Shown piece after piece: positions 40,974 to 49,750 of a stretch of DNA of 64,000 nucleotides. Position 1 is the stretch's first letter. Every line of letters starts with the position of its first letter. The translations under genes were made by a program, and so were the position numbers. Where the stretch lies: contig JANRKQ010000152.1 of the NCBI GenBank assembly GCA_033763395.1, forward strand, positions 1 through 64,000, in the 5' to 3' direction. This stretch comes from Xiheimicrobium sp033763395. Lineage in GTDB: Bacteria > Myxococcota > Myxococcia > Myxococcales > Myxococcaceae. A model generated the notes under the pieces. It was not told the DNA's origin, did not search any database, and saw only the letters and a program-made list of their open reading frames with translations.

Positions 40974-42686
40974 ATGTCCGGGTTGTCACTTCGTGCGCAG
41001 GTGTCGTCTCTGCTCGTACTCTTTGGCGCGCTCTTCGCGGGCTTCATCGGGCTCGTCTGGCGGAGCACGGCCGAGCGCGTGGAGGACTCCGTCTACACCC
41101 GGGTCCTCGAGACGAAAGACGTCGTGGCCGACGTGATGCCGCCGCCGTTGTTCGCCGTCGAGGCGTGGCTCGTCGCCCACCAGGCGGTGCTGGCCGAAGA
41201 CGTCGGGACCGTGCCCGCGCTGGAGCGCCGCTGGACCGAGCTCGAGACGGCGTTCGACGCTCGCGAGCGACATTGGGCGGCGCACCTGCCTGCTGGCGCG
41301 CTCCGGTCGGCGCTCCACGACGACAGCGTGCCGCCAGGCAAACAGCTCTTCGGCATGGGCCGACAGCAGCTCTTCCCGCTCGTGAAGGAGGGCCAGCGGG
41401 CCGAGGCCGAAGCGCTGCTCCGTGGCCCGCTCGCGCGCCTCTTCCGCGACCACCAGCAGGCCGTCGACCGCGCCGTGCGCCTCGCGGGCGAGGTCGAAGC
41501 CACCCAGCGTTCAGCGGCGGCGGCCGAGGTGCGTCAGCTGAAGTGGACGCTCCTGAGCGCCGGGGTGGTGGGCCTGCTGCTCGCGCTGGCGCTCGGGTGG
41601 CACATCGGAGGCCACCTCACCCGTCGCCTGGAAGGCCTGGTGGCCTCGCTCGACGCCGCCGCGAACGGAGACCTGCGGCCCCGCGCTGCCGACCGCGCCC
41701 AGGACGAGGTGACGCGCGTGCACGAGGCGCTGCGCACGACCCTCGCGGGCATGGCCAGCGCCATCGAGAGCGTGCAGCGCGTCTCGCGTCAGGTCGAGGC
41801 CGAGTCCACCGCGCTGGCCAGCACCAGCGGGTCCTTGCGGGAGGGCGTCTCGACGCAGGCCTCGTCGTCGGCGCAGACCTCGGCGTCACTCGAAGAGCTC
41901 ACCGCCAACGCCCAGCAGACGGCCGACATCGCCCAGCGCGCCAACGCCCTCTCCGAGAAGTCACGGGGCGCCGTAGACTCGACGAACGAGGTGATGCAGT
42001 CGGCTCAGCGCGCGATGCAGGAGCTCGCCGCCTCGTCCACCAGGGTGCGTGACATCGTCGGCACCGTCGACGAGATGGCCTTCCAGACAAACCTCCTGGC
42101 CCTCAACGCCGCCGTCGAGGCCGCGCGGGCCGGCGAGGCGGGCCGGGGCTTCGCCGTCGTCGCGCACGAGGTCCGCGAGCTCGCTCAACGCTCGGCCGCG
42201 GCGGCGAAGCAGATTCGGGCGCTCATCCAGGGGTCGGCCGAGCAGATCGCCTCGAGCGCCCAGCTCGTCGACACCTGCTCGAGCTCCCTCGCGTCAGCGG
42301 GGCAGGCCGTCGGCGAGGTGTCGGGCCTCATGGCTCGGCTGGCGACCGCGGCGAAGGAGCAGTCGGCTGGCGTCGAAGAGATCAACCGCGCCTCGCTCCA
42401 GCGTGACGCCATCGCCCAGACGACGGCGGGTCAGGCCTCGGAGCTGACCGACGCCGCTGCGCGCCTGTCGAGCTCGGCGACGAACCTCACGGCGCTGGCG
42501 CAGCGGTTCCGTACGCGAGACCCGTCGGGCTTCGAGCCAGCGCTCGCCTCGTTCGAAACCGGTTCTGCGAACGAAGCCGGCGCGCTATCGGCGCCGCATG
42601 GACCTCGGACTGACGGGACGGGCCGCGCTGGTGACGGGCAGCACGCGAGGCATCGGCCGGCACACGGCGCTCACGCTCGCGCGTGA
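40974..42686 (+). CDS. Methyl-accepting chemotaxis protein
   Basis: 570 residues. Two membrane helices (about 9-28 and 190-212) bracket a ~160-residue sensor region rich in helices, probably a four-helix bundle. HAMP and a long coiled-coil signalling domain follow, with the hairpin tip MAFQTNLLALNAAVEAARAG and the GFAVVAHEVRELAQRS segment. The pairing helix with GVEEINRA comes after it. GGGAGG lies seven bases before the ATG. The reading frame ends 89 bases inside the next gene, and its last ~30 residues are Gly/Pro/His/Arg-rich and not MCP-like. No che genes nearby; the ligand is unknown. Confidence 0.9.
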   Translation: MSGLSLRAQVSSLLVLFGALFAGFIGLVWRSTAERVEDSVYTRVLETKDVVADVMPPPLFAVEAWLVAHQAVLAEDVGTVPALERRWTELETAFDARERHWAAHLPAGALRSALHDDSVPPGKQLFGMGRQQLFPLVKEGQRAEAEALLRGPLARLFRDHQQAVDRAVRLAGEVEATQRSAAAAEVRQLKWTLLSAGVVGLLLALALGWHIGGHLTRRLEGLVASLDAAANGDLRPRAADRAQDEVTRVHEALRTTLAGMASAIESVQRVSRQVEAESTALASTSGSLREGVSTQASSSAQTSASLEELTANAQQTADIAQRANALSEKSRGAVDSTNEVMQSAQRAMQELAASSTRVRDIVGTVDEMAFQTNLLALNAAVEAARAGEAGRGFAVVAHEVRELAQRSAAAAKQIRALIQGSAEQIASSAQLVDTCSSSLASAGQAVGEVSGLMARLATAAKEQSAGVEEINRASLQRDAIAQTTAGQASELTDAAARLSSSATNLTALAQRFRTRDPSGFEPALASFETGSANEAGALSAPHGPRTDGTGRAGDGQHARHRPAHGAHARA

Positions 42687-43374
42687 AGGGTGCGACGTGG
42701 CGGTGTGTGGGCGCACCCGCGAGACGCTCGACGACGCGGTGACGGCGCTGTCAGCGACGGGCCGCCGGGTGCATGGGACCCAGGTCGACCTGCTCGACGC
42801 CGGTGGCGTGGAGCGCTTCGTGAGCGAAGCCGCCGCTGCGCTCGGGCGCCTCGACGTGGTGGTGGCCAACGTCGGCGGCACCTTCGGGGGGAACTTCCTC
42901 GACACCAGGCCCGAAGACTGGGTGAAGACGTTCGAGGTGAACCTGGTGCACGCCGTGCGCGTCATCCAGGCGGCGGCGCCGCACCTCGCGAAGAGCGACG
43001 GGGCCAGCGTCGTCATCATCGCCAGCATCTCGGGCTCGAGGCCCGGCCCACGCGCCCAGTACGGCGTCGCCAAGGCCGCCGAGATTCAGCTCGCCGCCTC
43101 GCTCGCGCGCGAGCTGGCGCCCCAGCGCATTCGGGTCAACACCGTCAGTCCCGGCAGCATCCTCTGGGAGGGCGGCTCGTGGCACAAACGAGCCACCACC
43201 ATGCCCGACGTCATCGCGCGCTTCGTCGAGCGCGAGTTTCCCTGGGGGCGCATGGGCACGCTCGACGAGGTGGCGAGCGTCGTCACCTTCCTCGCCTCGC
43301 CCCGCGCCTCGTGGGTGAACGGCACCGACGTCATCGTCGATGGCGCCCAGGGCCAGCCGTCGATCCGCCTCTGA
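42598..43374 (+). CDS. Short-chain dehydrogenase/reductase (FabG-like)
   Basis: 258 residues. TGSTRGIG cofactor motif (14-21), ANVGG in place of NNAG, catalytic Ser in IASISG, Y-x3-K in YGVAKAA, and the C-terminal GTDVIVDGA. Classical FabG-type SDR, likely a 3-oxoacyl or sugar/polyol dehydrogenase; the substrate is unknown. The first 89 bases overlap the 3' end of the chemoreceptor gene in another frame. No usual ribosome site is visible, consistent with coupling to the upstream gene. Confidence 0.88.
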   Translation: MDLGLTGRAALVTGSTRGIGRHTALTLAREGCDVAVCGRTRETLDDAVTALSATGRRVHGTQVDLLDAGGVERFVSEAAAALGRLDVVVANVGGTFGGNFLDTRPEDWVKTFEVNLVHAVRVIQAAAPHLAKSDGASVVIIASISGSRPGPRAQYGVAKAAEIQLAASLARELAPQRIRVNTVSPGSILWEGGSWHKRATTMPDVIARFVEREFPWGRMGTLDEVASVVTFLASPRASWVNGTDVIVDGAQGQPSIRL

Positions 43375-43414
43375 CGGCGAGGTCTCGGCTCCTCGCCGCG
43401 ACGACACGAGCAGG

Positions 43415-44437
43415 TCACTCGGCGAACTGGAGGAACCGCAACGCCGTACCGTCGGCGAGGGTCCACGCGTCCCCGTGGCGCAGGGCGCCCGTCACGTTCT
43501 CCGTCAGGAACGGCTCGCGACCGGGGAGCACGACCCACCGGCCGCGATGCCGCGCCATCACCGGCATGGCCTCGGGTACCCCCGGCGGGAACAGCGTCAC
43601 CCCGCGGTCGACGTCGCGCCACACGGTGTCGACGGTTCCCAGCCAGTGACGCTCGGTGTGGCCCTGGTGCGTGACGTCGAGCACGGCCGGCTCGGCCCAC
43701 GCCACCGCGGGCACCTGCCGCAAAGCGAGGCGCACGGCCGGGCCCTCGACCTCGACCACGTGTCGGCCGGAGAAGACCCGGGCCAGGAGCGGAAAGGCCC
43801 CCGCCTCCCGCGCCAACGCCACCTGCCCACGAAGCCCCGCTTCGTCTCCCGCCTCGGACGGGAGCTCGCCCACCAACTCGACCGCGCGCACCCGCGCGAA
43901 GAGCGGCTCCGGCTGGAGCAGCCCCACCACCAGCGCCCAGTCCGCGTGGTCGAGCGTGAGGGTCGCGACGAAGCCGTTCTCATCGAAGCTCACCCGCACC
44001 CCCCCACTCGAGACGAGCGGCGCCCCGGCCCCCAACCACCGCAGCCTTGCTGCGCCCCGCGCGCGCGACGGTGGCTCGTACCCACGCTCGAGGAGCGCGT
44101 CTTCGAACACCCGCCACGCCTCGGCGGGCGCGTCGACCCCCGGCACTGGCGGCAGCGCTGCATCGCCACGCCCCGCGACCCGCCAACAGCGCCCGTGCAT
44201 CGAGAAGGGCGCGTGAGGCTCGAGCACGTCGCCGAGCTCGAGAGCGCGCGGGCCGGCCCGTCGGCCGTTCACGAAACCCGACGCGAGGAACCACTCACCG
44301 CGTTCGCGCACGAGCACCGGGCGATGGAACTCGTCGTGGAGCGCCGAGGCGGCGTCGTCGAGCGACCAGCGCCCCGAGGCACGCCCCCACTGCTCGCACA
44401 GCACCTCGACGCCGTCGCCGTCGGTCGCGCGCGCCAT
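43415..44437 (-). CDS. Uncharacterised protein, last gene of radical SAM operon
   Basis: 340 residues, not recognised. No signal peptide or membrane helix. Three parts are apparent: an N-terminal segment (to about 95) with LELGDVLEPHAPFSMHGRCWRV; a middle with FEDALLERGYEP and ADWALVVGLLQPEPLF; and a C-terminal beta-rich part ending WTLADGTALRFLQFAE. Arg- and Glu-rich, soluble. I chose the ATG at 44437 as upstream frame is arginine-rich and not protein-like. It follows the preceding gene by five bases and so is translationally linked to it. Its constant company with a radical SAM gene is the only clue to function. Confidence 0.65.
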   Translation of the reverse strand: MARATDGDGVEVLCEQWGRASGRWSLDDAASALHDEFHRPVLVRERGEWFLASGFVNGRRAGPRALELGDVLEPHAPFSMHGRCWRVAGRGDAALPPVPGVDAPAEAWRVFEDALLERGYEPPSRARGAARLRWLGAGAPLVSSGGVRVSFDENGFVATLTLDHADWALVVGLLQPEPLFARVRAVELVGELPSEAGDEAGLRGQVALAREAGAFPLLARVFSGRHVVEVEGPAVRLALRQVPAVAWAEPAVLDVTHQGHTERHWLGTVDTVWRDVDRGVTLFPPGVPEAMPVMARHRGRWVVLPGREPFLTENVTGALRHGDAWTLADGTALRFLQFAE

Positions 44438-44442
44438 CGTCG

Positions 44443-45444
44443 TCAGGTGGGCAGCCCTTCGAGCTCGGCCACCAGCCGCTCCGCGGCGCGAAAGCCGGCG
44501 GGCCCCAGGCGCTCCCAGTCCTTCACCAGGGCCTGGGCCGTCTCGTACCCGTCGTCGATGAAGCGCGTGGCGCGGTGCTGCTGGTCCCACTGCTCGAGGC
44601 GCTGCACCACGCGCCACAGCGCCCCGGCCTCGCGCCGCGCCTCACTGCGCTCTCGCAACGGCGCTTCGGCGTCGAGCTGAACGAGGTCGGCCGCGCCCTG
44701 GTGCCCCACGAGCCAGGCCGCTGCCGCGTCGACGAAGAAGCGCGCGAGGTGTCGGGTCTGCGCACGTTCGACGACGTCGAGGAACGCCGCCGCCACCGCC
44801 GCCTGCGCCCGGCCCACCGAGGCCAGCACCTTCGGCTGCGCCAGCTGGGGTTTGAGCAGCTCGGCCGAGAGCCAGGTGTCTCCCAGCAGGTCGAGGAGGC
44901 CGCGCACGAAGGGCAGGTGCTCGGGGCTGACGGGCTTCACCTCGAGCGCGCCCACCCGACCGAGCGGCGCGGCGTGCACGAGCTGGACGAGGGGCGCGCG
45001 GCGAAGCTCCGGCTGCAGCATCAGCGTCGCCTCGGCCGCGGTGCCACGGGCCCGCTCGAGGAGGAGCGCCGCGAAGACCTCTTCGGCCGGCGTCAAGGCC
45101 CCCTGCAGCTCGAGCCGGCTCACCTCGGGCTCGGCCAAAGGCAGCTTGAGCGCCCACTGGAGGAGCCGCACCACGTTCGCCGAGAAGCGCAGCGGCGGCA
45201 GGGGCGCGTCCCACAGGCGGCCGGTGACTTCGCGGGTCCACCCGCCCTCTTCGAGCAACGCGTGCGCGACGCCACGGGCCAGCGTCTCTTCCAGCAGGCC
45301 GGCCGAGGTGGGGCCCAGCTTCGCCGGTGGCGAGACGCTTACGAGCAGCAGCCGCGTCAGCTCCGACGCCGGGCCGGCGCCCACCGCGCAGCGCGCGAGC
45401 GTGAGGAGGCTGGCTTCGGCATGGGTGACGCGCGCGAGGCTCAT
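44443..45444 (-). CDS. Uncharacterised alpha-helical protein, middle gene of radical SAM operon
   Basis: 333 residues, not recognised. Predominantly helical and leucine/alanine-rich without a membrane span: LLTLARCAVGAGPASELTRLL, ALLLERARGTAAEATLML, then a run of long helices near the end (RSEARREAGALWRVVQRLEQWDQQH, broken here). Cysteine-poor, so not an Fe-S protein. Starts 36 bases after the radical SAM gene and ends five bases before the 340-residue protein. No catalytic motif seen; a binding or adaptor role is a guess. Confidence 0.65.
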   Translation of the reverse strand: MSLARVTHAEASLLTLARCAVGAGPASELTRLLLVSVSPPAKLGPTSAGLLEETLARGVAHALLEEGGWTREVTGRLWDAPLPPLRFSANVVRLLQWALKLPLAEPEVSRLELQGALTPAEEVFAALLLERARGTAAEATLMLQPELRRAPLVQLVHAAPLGRVGALEVKPVSPEHLPFVRGLLDLLGDTWLSAELLKPQLAQPKVLASVGRAQAAVAAAFLDVVERAQTRHLARFFVDAAAAWLVGHQGAADLVQLDAEAPLRERSEARREAGALWRVVQRLEQWDQQHRATRFIDDGYETAQALVKDWERLGPAGFRAAERLVAELEGLPT

Positions 45445-45480
45445 GCGTGCTGCGAGCGTCTCAGAATCTGGCGGGGGCTT

Positions 45481-46086
45481 CTACGCCGACTGTCGAAACA
45501 GCCGTCGCAGGAAGTCCGCCGGCGCCGGCCAGCCGTTGATGGTGAGCTGGCCGCCCTCGAGCCGCAGCTCCACCGTGTTGGCGGCCCAGAAGCGTGGGTC
45601 GTCGGGCCGGTACGCGTCCGAGAAGAAGTGCAGCACCTGGTTGGTCGAGCCGACCCAACGCCGCGCCGTCTCGGGCTTCGTCGCGTCGTACCGTCCATCG
45701 AGGAGCAGGTCGGCCACGTCGAGCAGGGCCTGCACCCCCGGCACGCCAGAGGCCACCTGCCCCTGGAGTTCGGAGAGCGTGTAACCGCTGTACACCATCA
45801 CCGTCTTGCCGCCGGCCTTCACCAGCCGGGCCAGCGCCGCCACGGCGTCGGCCTGCTCGAAGGGCTCCCCACCCAGCATCGAGAGGCCTTCGATGCCCGG
45901 CGTCGAGAGGATGTCGCGGGCCAGATCTTCGACCTCGACCTCGCGCCCCCCCTTCCCGTGCACGAACATCTCGGGGTTGCAGCAGCCGACGCACCGAATC
46001 GTGCACCCCTGGACCCACACCGCGTACCGCACCCCGGGCCCCTCGGCCTCGGTGTCCTTCACCTGCTGGGCGACGCGGAGCTTCAT
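45481..46086 (-). CDS. Radical SAM protein, NrdG-like (single 4Fe-4S cluster)
   Basis: 201 residues. The CX3CX2C cluster motif is C28-TIR-C32-VG-C35, followed by a fourth Cys36 and NPEMF; the SAM-binding GGEPF motif is at 72-76. The short fold and GPGVRYAVWVQGC opening match the 4Fe-4S single-cluster/NrdG branch, which activates glycyl-radical enzymes. No anaerobic ribonucleotide reductase or other glycyl-radical enzyme is in the window, so its partner may be one of the two unknown proteins downstream. Start at the ATG at 46086; divergent from the pentaheme cytochrome gene, 106 bases away. A non-NrdG role is plausible given the context. Confidence 0.8.
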   Translation of the reverse strand: MKLRVAQQVKDTEAEGPGVRYAVWVQGCTIRCVGCCNPEMFVHGKGGREVEVEDLARDILSTPGIEGLSMLGGEPFEQADAVAALARLVKAGGKTVMVYSGYTLSELQGQVASGVPGVQALLDVADLLLDGRYDATKPETARRWVGSTNQVLHFFSDAYRPDDPRFWAANTVELRLEGGQLTINGWPAPADFLRRLFRQSA

Positions 46087-46192
46087 CGAGGCGTCACCAT
46101 AACGCCGTCGACGCCTGAATCTCGCGATGGCAGCGTGCGCTCTCACCCGCCTGGGCGGGTCTGCCCGCCAGCCTTCTCGTCAGGGGAGTCCC

Positions 46193-47410
46193 ATGCACCG
46201 CCTCGCCCTCGCCGTCATCTTCGTCCTGTCCGCGTGCACGTCGGAGCGCGCCGCGACGGCCACTGGCACCGCCGCCACGCCGCCGAAGGCCGTGCAGGTG
46301 AACGAGGTGGCGCTCGCGCTCTCGAAGTCCATCACCCTCGACGCCGACGACCCTTCCACCTGTGAGAGCTGCCACGCCCAGGTGGTGGCCGAGTGGCGGG
46401 AGAGCCAGCACGCCCGCGCCCATCATGCGAGCGACCCGCTCTACGCAAACATGCGCACGCTGCGAACCCAGCGACAGGGCGAGGCGATTCCCAACAACTG
46501 CGCGCGCTGCCACAACCCGCGCGACCTGAGCGACCACGAGTCGAAGGCCGCGAAGACGGGGGTGAGCTGCGCCACCTGCCACCAGCTCGACGACGTGCAC
46601 CTCGGCGGTGACGCGAAGGGCGTCGAGGCGCTGACGTGGGGCCCCGCGAAGGTGTTCCGGGGCCCGCACGATGTGGAGAACGGCGTGTCACCGGTGCATG
46701 GAAACGGGCCCGCGCTGCCGGCGCTCGCCGACGGGAAGACGCTCTGCCTCGCCTGCCACGGCGAAGAGAAGAACGCGGCCGGCATCGCCACCTGCTCGAC
46801 CGGCGTCGAGCACCAGACGCTCCCCACCGCGGGCACCTGCGTGAGCTGTCACCTCCCCGAGGTGCAGGGGCCTGCTGGTGCCGTCTCGAGCCGCCCGACG
46901 CACCGCAGCCACGTCTTTCGCGGGCCGCACCACGCCTGGCGCACGAAGACGCCGGGCATCCTCGCCGAGAGCGTCGCGCTGTCGGGCCGGTTCGAGAACG
47001 ACCGCGTCATCACCCGGCTCGAGAACCTCGCCTCGCATGGCTTCCCCACGGGCTTCCCCGCACGGCTCGCCCGCCTCGACATCATCGGCTTCGACGGCAG
47101 CGGCAACGAGGTGTTCCGCAACATCACCGCCGACCCGATGAAGGAGCACCCGCAGGCCGTCTTCAACAAGGGCTACGTCGACGCCGAGGGGAAGCCCTCG
47201 CTGGCGCCCTTCGCGGCGAAGCTGGTGCGCGATTCACGGCTCACGCCAGGGGAGACGCGCGAGGTGACGCTCCAGGTGCCTCCGCCGGTGGTGCGCGTGG
47301 AGCTGCGGCTGTCGTTCTTCCTCGTGGCGCCGCCGGCCGCGAAGCTGATGGCGTACCAGGGGCCCGAGACGGAGCCCCTGCGCGTGGCGACGGCCACCGT
47401 CAACCGGTAG
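46193..47410 (+). CDS. Pentaheme c-type cytochrome lipoprotein
   Basis: 405 residues. Lipobox VLSAC (Cys15). Five CxxCH heme sites: 57-61 (CESCH), 103-107 (CARCH), 126-130 (CATCH), 185-189 (CLACH) and 216-220 (CVSCH), with spaced His residues (SQHARAHH, HRSHVFRGPHH) as distal ligands. The layout resembles the cytochrome c554/NapC-NirT-related multiheme group. The C-terminal ~150 residues have no heme site and look beta-rich. Likely an electron-transfer protein or enzyme at the periplasm or outer membrane. AGGGGAG lies close upstream of the ATG. Confidence 0.85.
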   Translation: MHRLALAVIFVLSACTSERAATATGTAATPPKAVQVNEVALALSKSITLDADDPSTCESCHAQVVAEWRESQHARAHHASDPLYANMRTLRTQRQGEAIPNNCARCHNPRDLSDHESKAAKTGVSCATCHQLDDVHLGGDAKGVEALTWGPAKVFRGPHDVENGVSPVHGNGPALPALADGKTLCLACHGEEKNAAGIATCSTGVEHQTLPTAGTCVSCHLPEVQGPAGAVSSRPTHRSHVFRGPHHAWRTKTPGILAESVALSGRFENDRVITRLENLASHGFPTGFPARLARLDIIGFDGSGNEVFRNITADPMKEHPQAVFNKGYVDAEGKPSLAPFAAKLVRDSRLTPGETREVTLQVPPPVVRVELRLSFFLVAPPAAKLMAYQGPETEPLRVATATVNR

Positions 47411-47416
47411 CGCGCG

Positions 47417-48502
47417 CTACAACGCCAACACGCCCGACGCCTTCTCCATCAGCGCCAGGCGCCGCTTCGTCACCGGGCTCGAGCCGTCGATGACGGCGGC
47501 GGTCTCTTGCAGCACGCGGTCGAGCGAGAAGAGCTGTACCGACGAATCTTCCGTCGGCGTTCCGCCCTGCACCGGCGGGAGCCAGGCCACCATGGCATCG
47601 CTGTGCCCGCGCAAGAGCGAGCCCACCGCCGCGAAGCCGAGGCGCCCGGCGATGGCGCGGTCCTGGTAGCTCGGGTTGCCGCCCCGCACGACGTGCCCCA
47701 GCACGGTGGCGCGAATCTCGACGCTGGGCATGTCGGCCCGCATCGCGTCTTCGGTGAGGCGGACCAGGCGCGTGCACGGCACCTGCACCCCTTCGGCCTT
47801 GATGACGAGGATGCGGCGCTTCCCGCGCGCGTAGCCGCTGCGGATGACGCTCGAGAGGTCGGCGATGAGCTGCTCCTCGCTCTTGCCCTGCTCGCGAATG
47901 AGCACGGCGTCGGCCGCCAGCGCGATGGCGCTGGCCATGGCGAGGTACCCGCAGTCACGCCCCATCACCTCGACGACGAAGGCCCGCCGGTGGGCGCGCG
48001 CCGTGTCCGAGATGTGGTCGCACGCCTGCACGATGGTGTTGAGCGCCGTGTCGACGCCGAGCGCGAGCGCGGTACAGCCGATGTCGTTGTCGATGGAGCC
48101 GGGAATGCCGATGACGGGCAGCCCCGACTCGCCCGAGAAGACGTGCGCGCCGGTGAGGGAGCCGTTGCCGCCGATGACGATGAGGCCCTCGAGCCCGTGC
48201 TTCACCATCTGCATGTTGGCCTGGGCCCGCCCTTCAGGCTCGCGGAAGCGCAGGCTGCGCGCCGAGCCGATGATGGTGCCGCCCTGCCCACCGGCCGCGT
48301 CGACCTCGACGTCGACGGTGACGGACCCATCGCCGAGCACCTTCGTCAGCTCGCGAAAGGTGCCGTCCATCAAGCCCTCGTAGCCCTCGAGCGCGCCGAA
48401 CACCTGCAGGCCCTTCGACGCCGCCAGCTTGGTGATGGCGCGGAGCGCGGCGTTCATGCCGGGCGAGTCTCCACCCGAGGTGAGGACGGCGAGCTTCTTC
48501 AT
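47417..48502 (-). CDS. pfkA: ATP-dependent 6-phosphofructokinase
   Basis: 361 residues. TSGGDSPGMNA (8-18), PGSIDND (134-140) with the catalytic Asp138, the substrate motif MGRDCGYLA, and AEG. The nucleotide loop reads GGNGS (111-115) rather than GGDGS: Asn113 replaces the Mg-contacting Asp, while Gly114 is the ATP-type residue, so phosphate donor preference should be tested. Role: fructose 6-phosphate to fructose 1,6-bisphosphate, cytosolic glycolysis. In Myxococcus xanthus pfk is next to the kinase gene pkn4; here no kinase adjoins it. Convergent with the cytochrome gene, six bases apart. Confidence 0.88.
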   Translation of the reverse strand: MKKLAVLTSGGDSPGMNAALRAITKLAASKGLQVFGALEGYEGLMDGTFRELTKVLGDGSVTVDVEVDAAGGQGGTIIGSARSLRFREPEGRAQANMQMVKHGLEGLIVIGGNGSLTGAHVFSGESGLPVIGIPGSIDNDIGCTALALGVDTALNTIVQACDHISDTARAHRRAFVVEVMGRDCGYLAMASAIALAADAVLIREQGKSEEQLIADLSSVIRSGYARGKRRILVIKAEGVQVPCTRLVRLTEDAMRADMPSVEIRATVLGHVVRGGNPSYQDRAIAGRLGFAAVGSLLRGHSDAMVAWLPPVQGGTPTEDSSVQLFSLDRVLQETAAVIDGSSPVTKRRLALMEKASGVLAL

Positions 48503-48585
48503 GGCGGCTCCACAAGACGACGGGTGTCGTCATCGAGTGTGCCGCGTCCACTCCCCGAAGGAAGCGTCTTCGACGTCACGGAGCG

Positions 48586-49056
48586 TCAGGCGCTCAAGAA
48601 CTCGCCCGCGCCCAGGAAGGACAGCTCGAGGCCGTCGAACTCGACGCGCGCCTCGGCCTCCGGAGCCGGGGGACGCGAGCGGTCCTCCACGAGCGACGCG
48701 ACCGCCGCGCCGAAGACGTCGGTCACCGTCGGCCCTTCCATTGGCCACGCCGCCAGGCCGAGCGACACGCCGACGCCCTCGTGCGCGAAGAGCTCTCGCG
48801 TCAACTCGACGAGCGACCAGCCGTCGAAGAGCGAGTGCCCGGGCGCCACCACCGCGAACAACGAGTCCGCCACGGCGTGCAGGGAGGCCCGCGCCGGCAG
48901 CACCCCCTCGAGCGCCTCGACGAGGCCCTCCATCACCTGCGGCTCGGCGTCGGCGACCTCGACCAGCACCAGGACGCCCACGCGCGTCGTGGAGATCCCC
49001 TCGGTGAGTGCCGCGTCCACCTTCCGTGCTGGCTCCTGCGTCGCTGCTTCCATCAT
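48586..49056 (-). CDS. Degenerate GGDEF-like domain protein
   Basis: 156 residues. Follows the strand-helix order of a GGDEF cyclase domain: VGVLVLVEVAD, then RASLHAVADSLFAVVAPG at the GGDEF position (the motif itself is VADSLF) and VGVSLGLAAWPMEGPTVTDVFGAAVASL at the usual SIGVA-P-G region. All active-site and I-site residues are absent, so it cannot make cyclic-di-GMP; it may bind a partner or ligand. Start at the ATG at 49056 with GGGAGG seven bases upstream. 83 bases upstream of pfkA on the same strand. Family link is by pattern only. Confidence 0.55.
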   Translation of the reverse strand: MMEAATQEPARKVDAALTEGISTTRVGVLVLVEVADAEPQVMEGLVEALEGVLPARASLHAVADSLFAVVAPGHSLFDGWSLVELTRELFAHEGVGVSLGLAAWPMEGPTVTDVFGAAVASLVEDRSRPPAPEAEARVEFDGLELSFLGAGEFLSA

Positions 49057-49152
49057 GGTCCCGCCTCCCGTCAGGGCTTCGGCACGGGCGCGGGCGGCGT
49101 TGACGTAGGTGGCTGACGCACCACACGGGGTTCTGCGAGAGTCCGCAGTTCC

Positions 49153-49647
49153 ATGCGCACCTGGCTCCTGCTCGGACTCGTCGCGACGACCGGCTGCACC
49201 ACCACCGCCACGTTCCTGACGCGCTCGCGCGGCAACGTCGAGGCCCGCATCGTCGGGGGAGACCGGCAGCGGCTGCTGCTCCAGTCGGAGGCGGGCGCCG
49301 AGCTGATCGTCGACCGCGCCGACGTCGTCGACATCGACCACCCGGGCAACGTGGTGGCGCTCCTCGGGGGCATCGTCACCTTCTCGGGTCTCACCAACGT
49401 CGCCGTCGGCGCGCTGTCGTGCCGCTCGAGCTTTCAGAGTGGCAGCGACTGCGGCTTCATCATCGGCATGATGAGCAGCGTGCTCGCGCTGGGGGCCGGC
49501 ATGCTCACCTGGGGGCTCTGGGCGTGGCTGACGTCGCGCAACCTGGTCCTGTCGACCCTCGAGACACCCCAGCTTCCACCGGGCGAGCCACCTGCACCGG
49601 GGCCCGCCGTTCCGCCGAGCGCGCGCTTGCTGCCCAGGGTCGAGTGA
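49153..49647 (+). CDS. Small lipoprotein with two membrane-like helices
   Basis: 164 residues. Lipobox ATTGC (Cys15). After a short beta part (NVEARIVGGDRQRLLLQ ... VVDIDHPGNVVALLGG) come two hydrophobic helices around 70-85 and 103-128 and a Pro-rich tail (LPPGEPPAPGPAVPPSA). Not recognised. Divergent from the GGDEF-like gene and convergent with the gene ending at 49751. Confidence 0.65.
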   Translation: MRTWLLLGLVATTGCTTTATFLTRSRGNVEARIVGGDRQRLLLQSEAGAELIVDRADVVDIDHPGNVVALLGGIVTFSGLTNVAVGALSCRSSFQSGSDCGFIIGMMSSVLALGAGMLTWGLWAWLTSRNLVLSTLETPQLPPGEPPAPGPAVPPSARLLPRVE

Positions 49648-49750
49648 GCCTGGACGTGGGCGTCAGGCCCGTGGGCGGTCGTGACGTCTCCGTCGGGCCC
49701 GTGATGCCAAAGCGGTCGACGATGGGTCAGCCTGCACTCTCCGACCCGGT

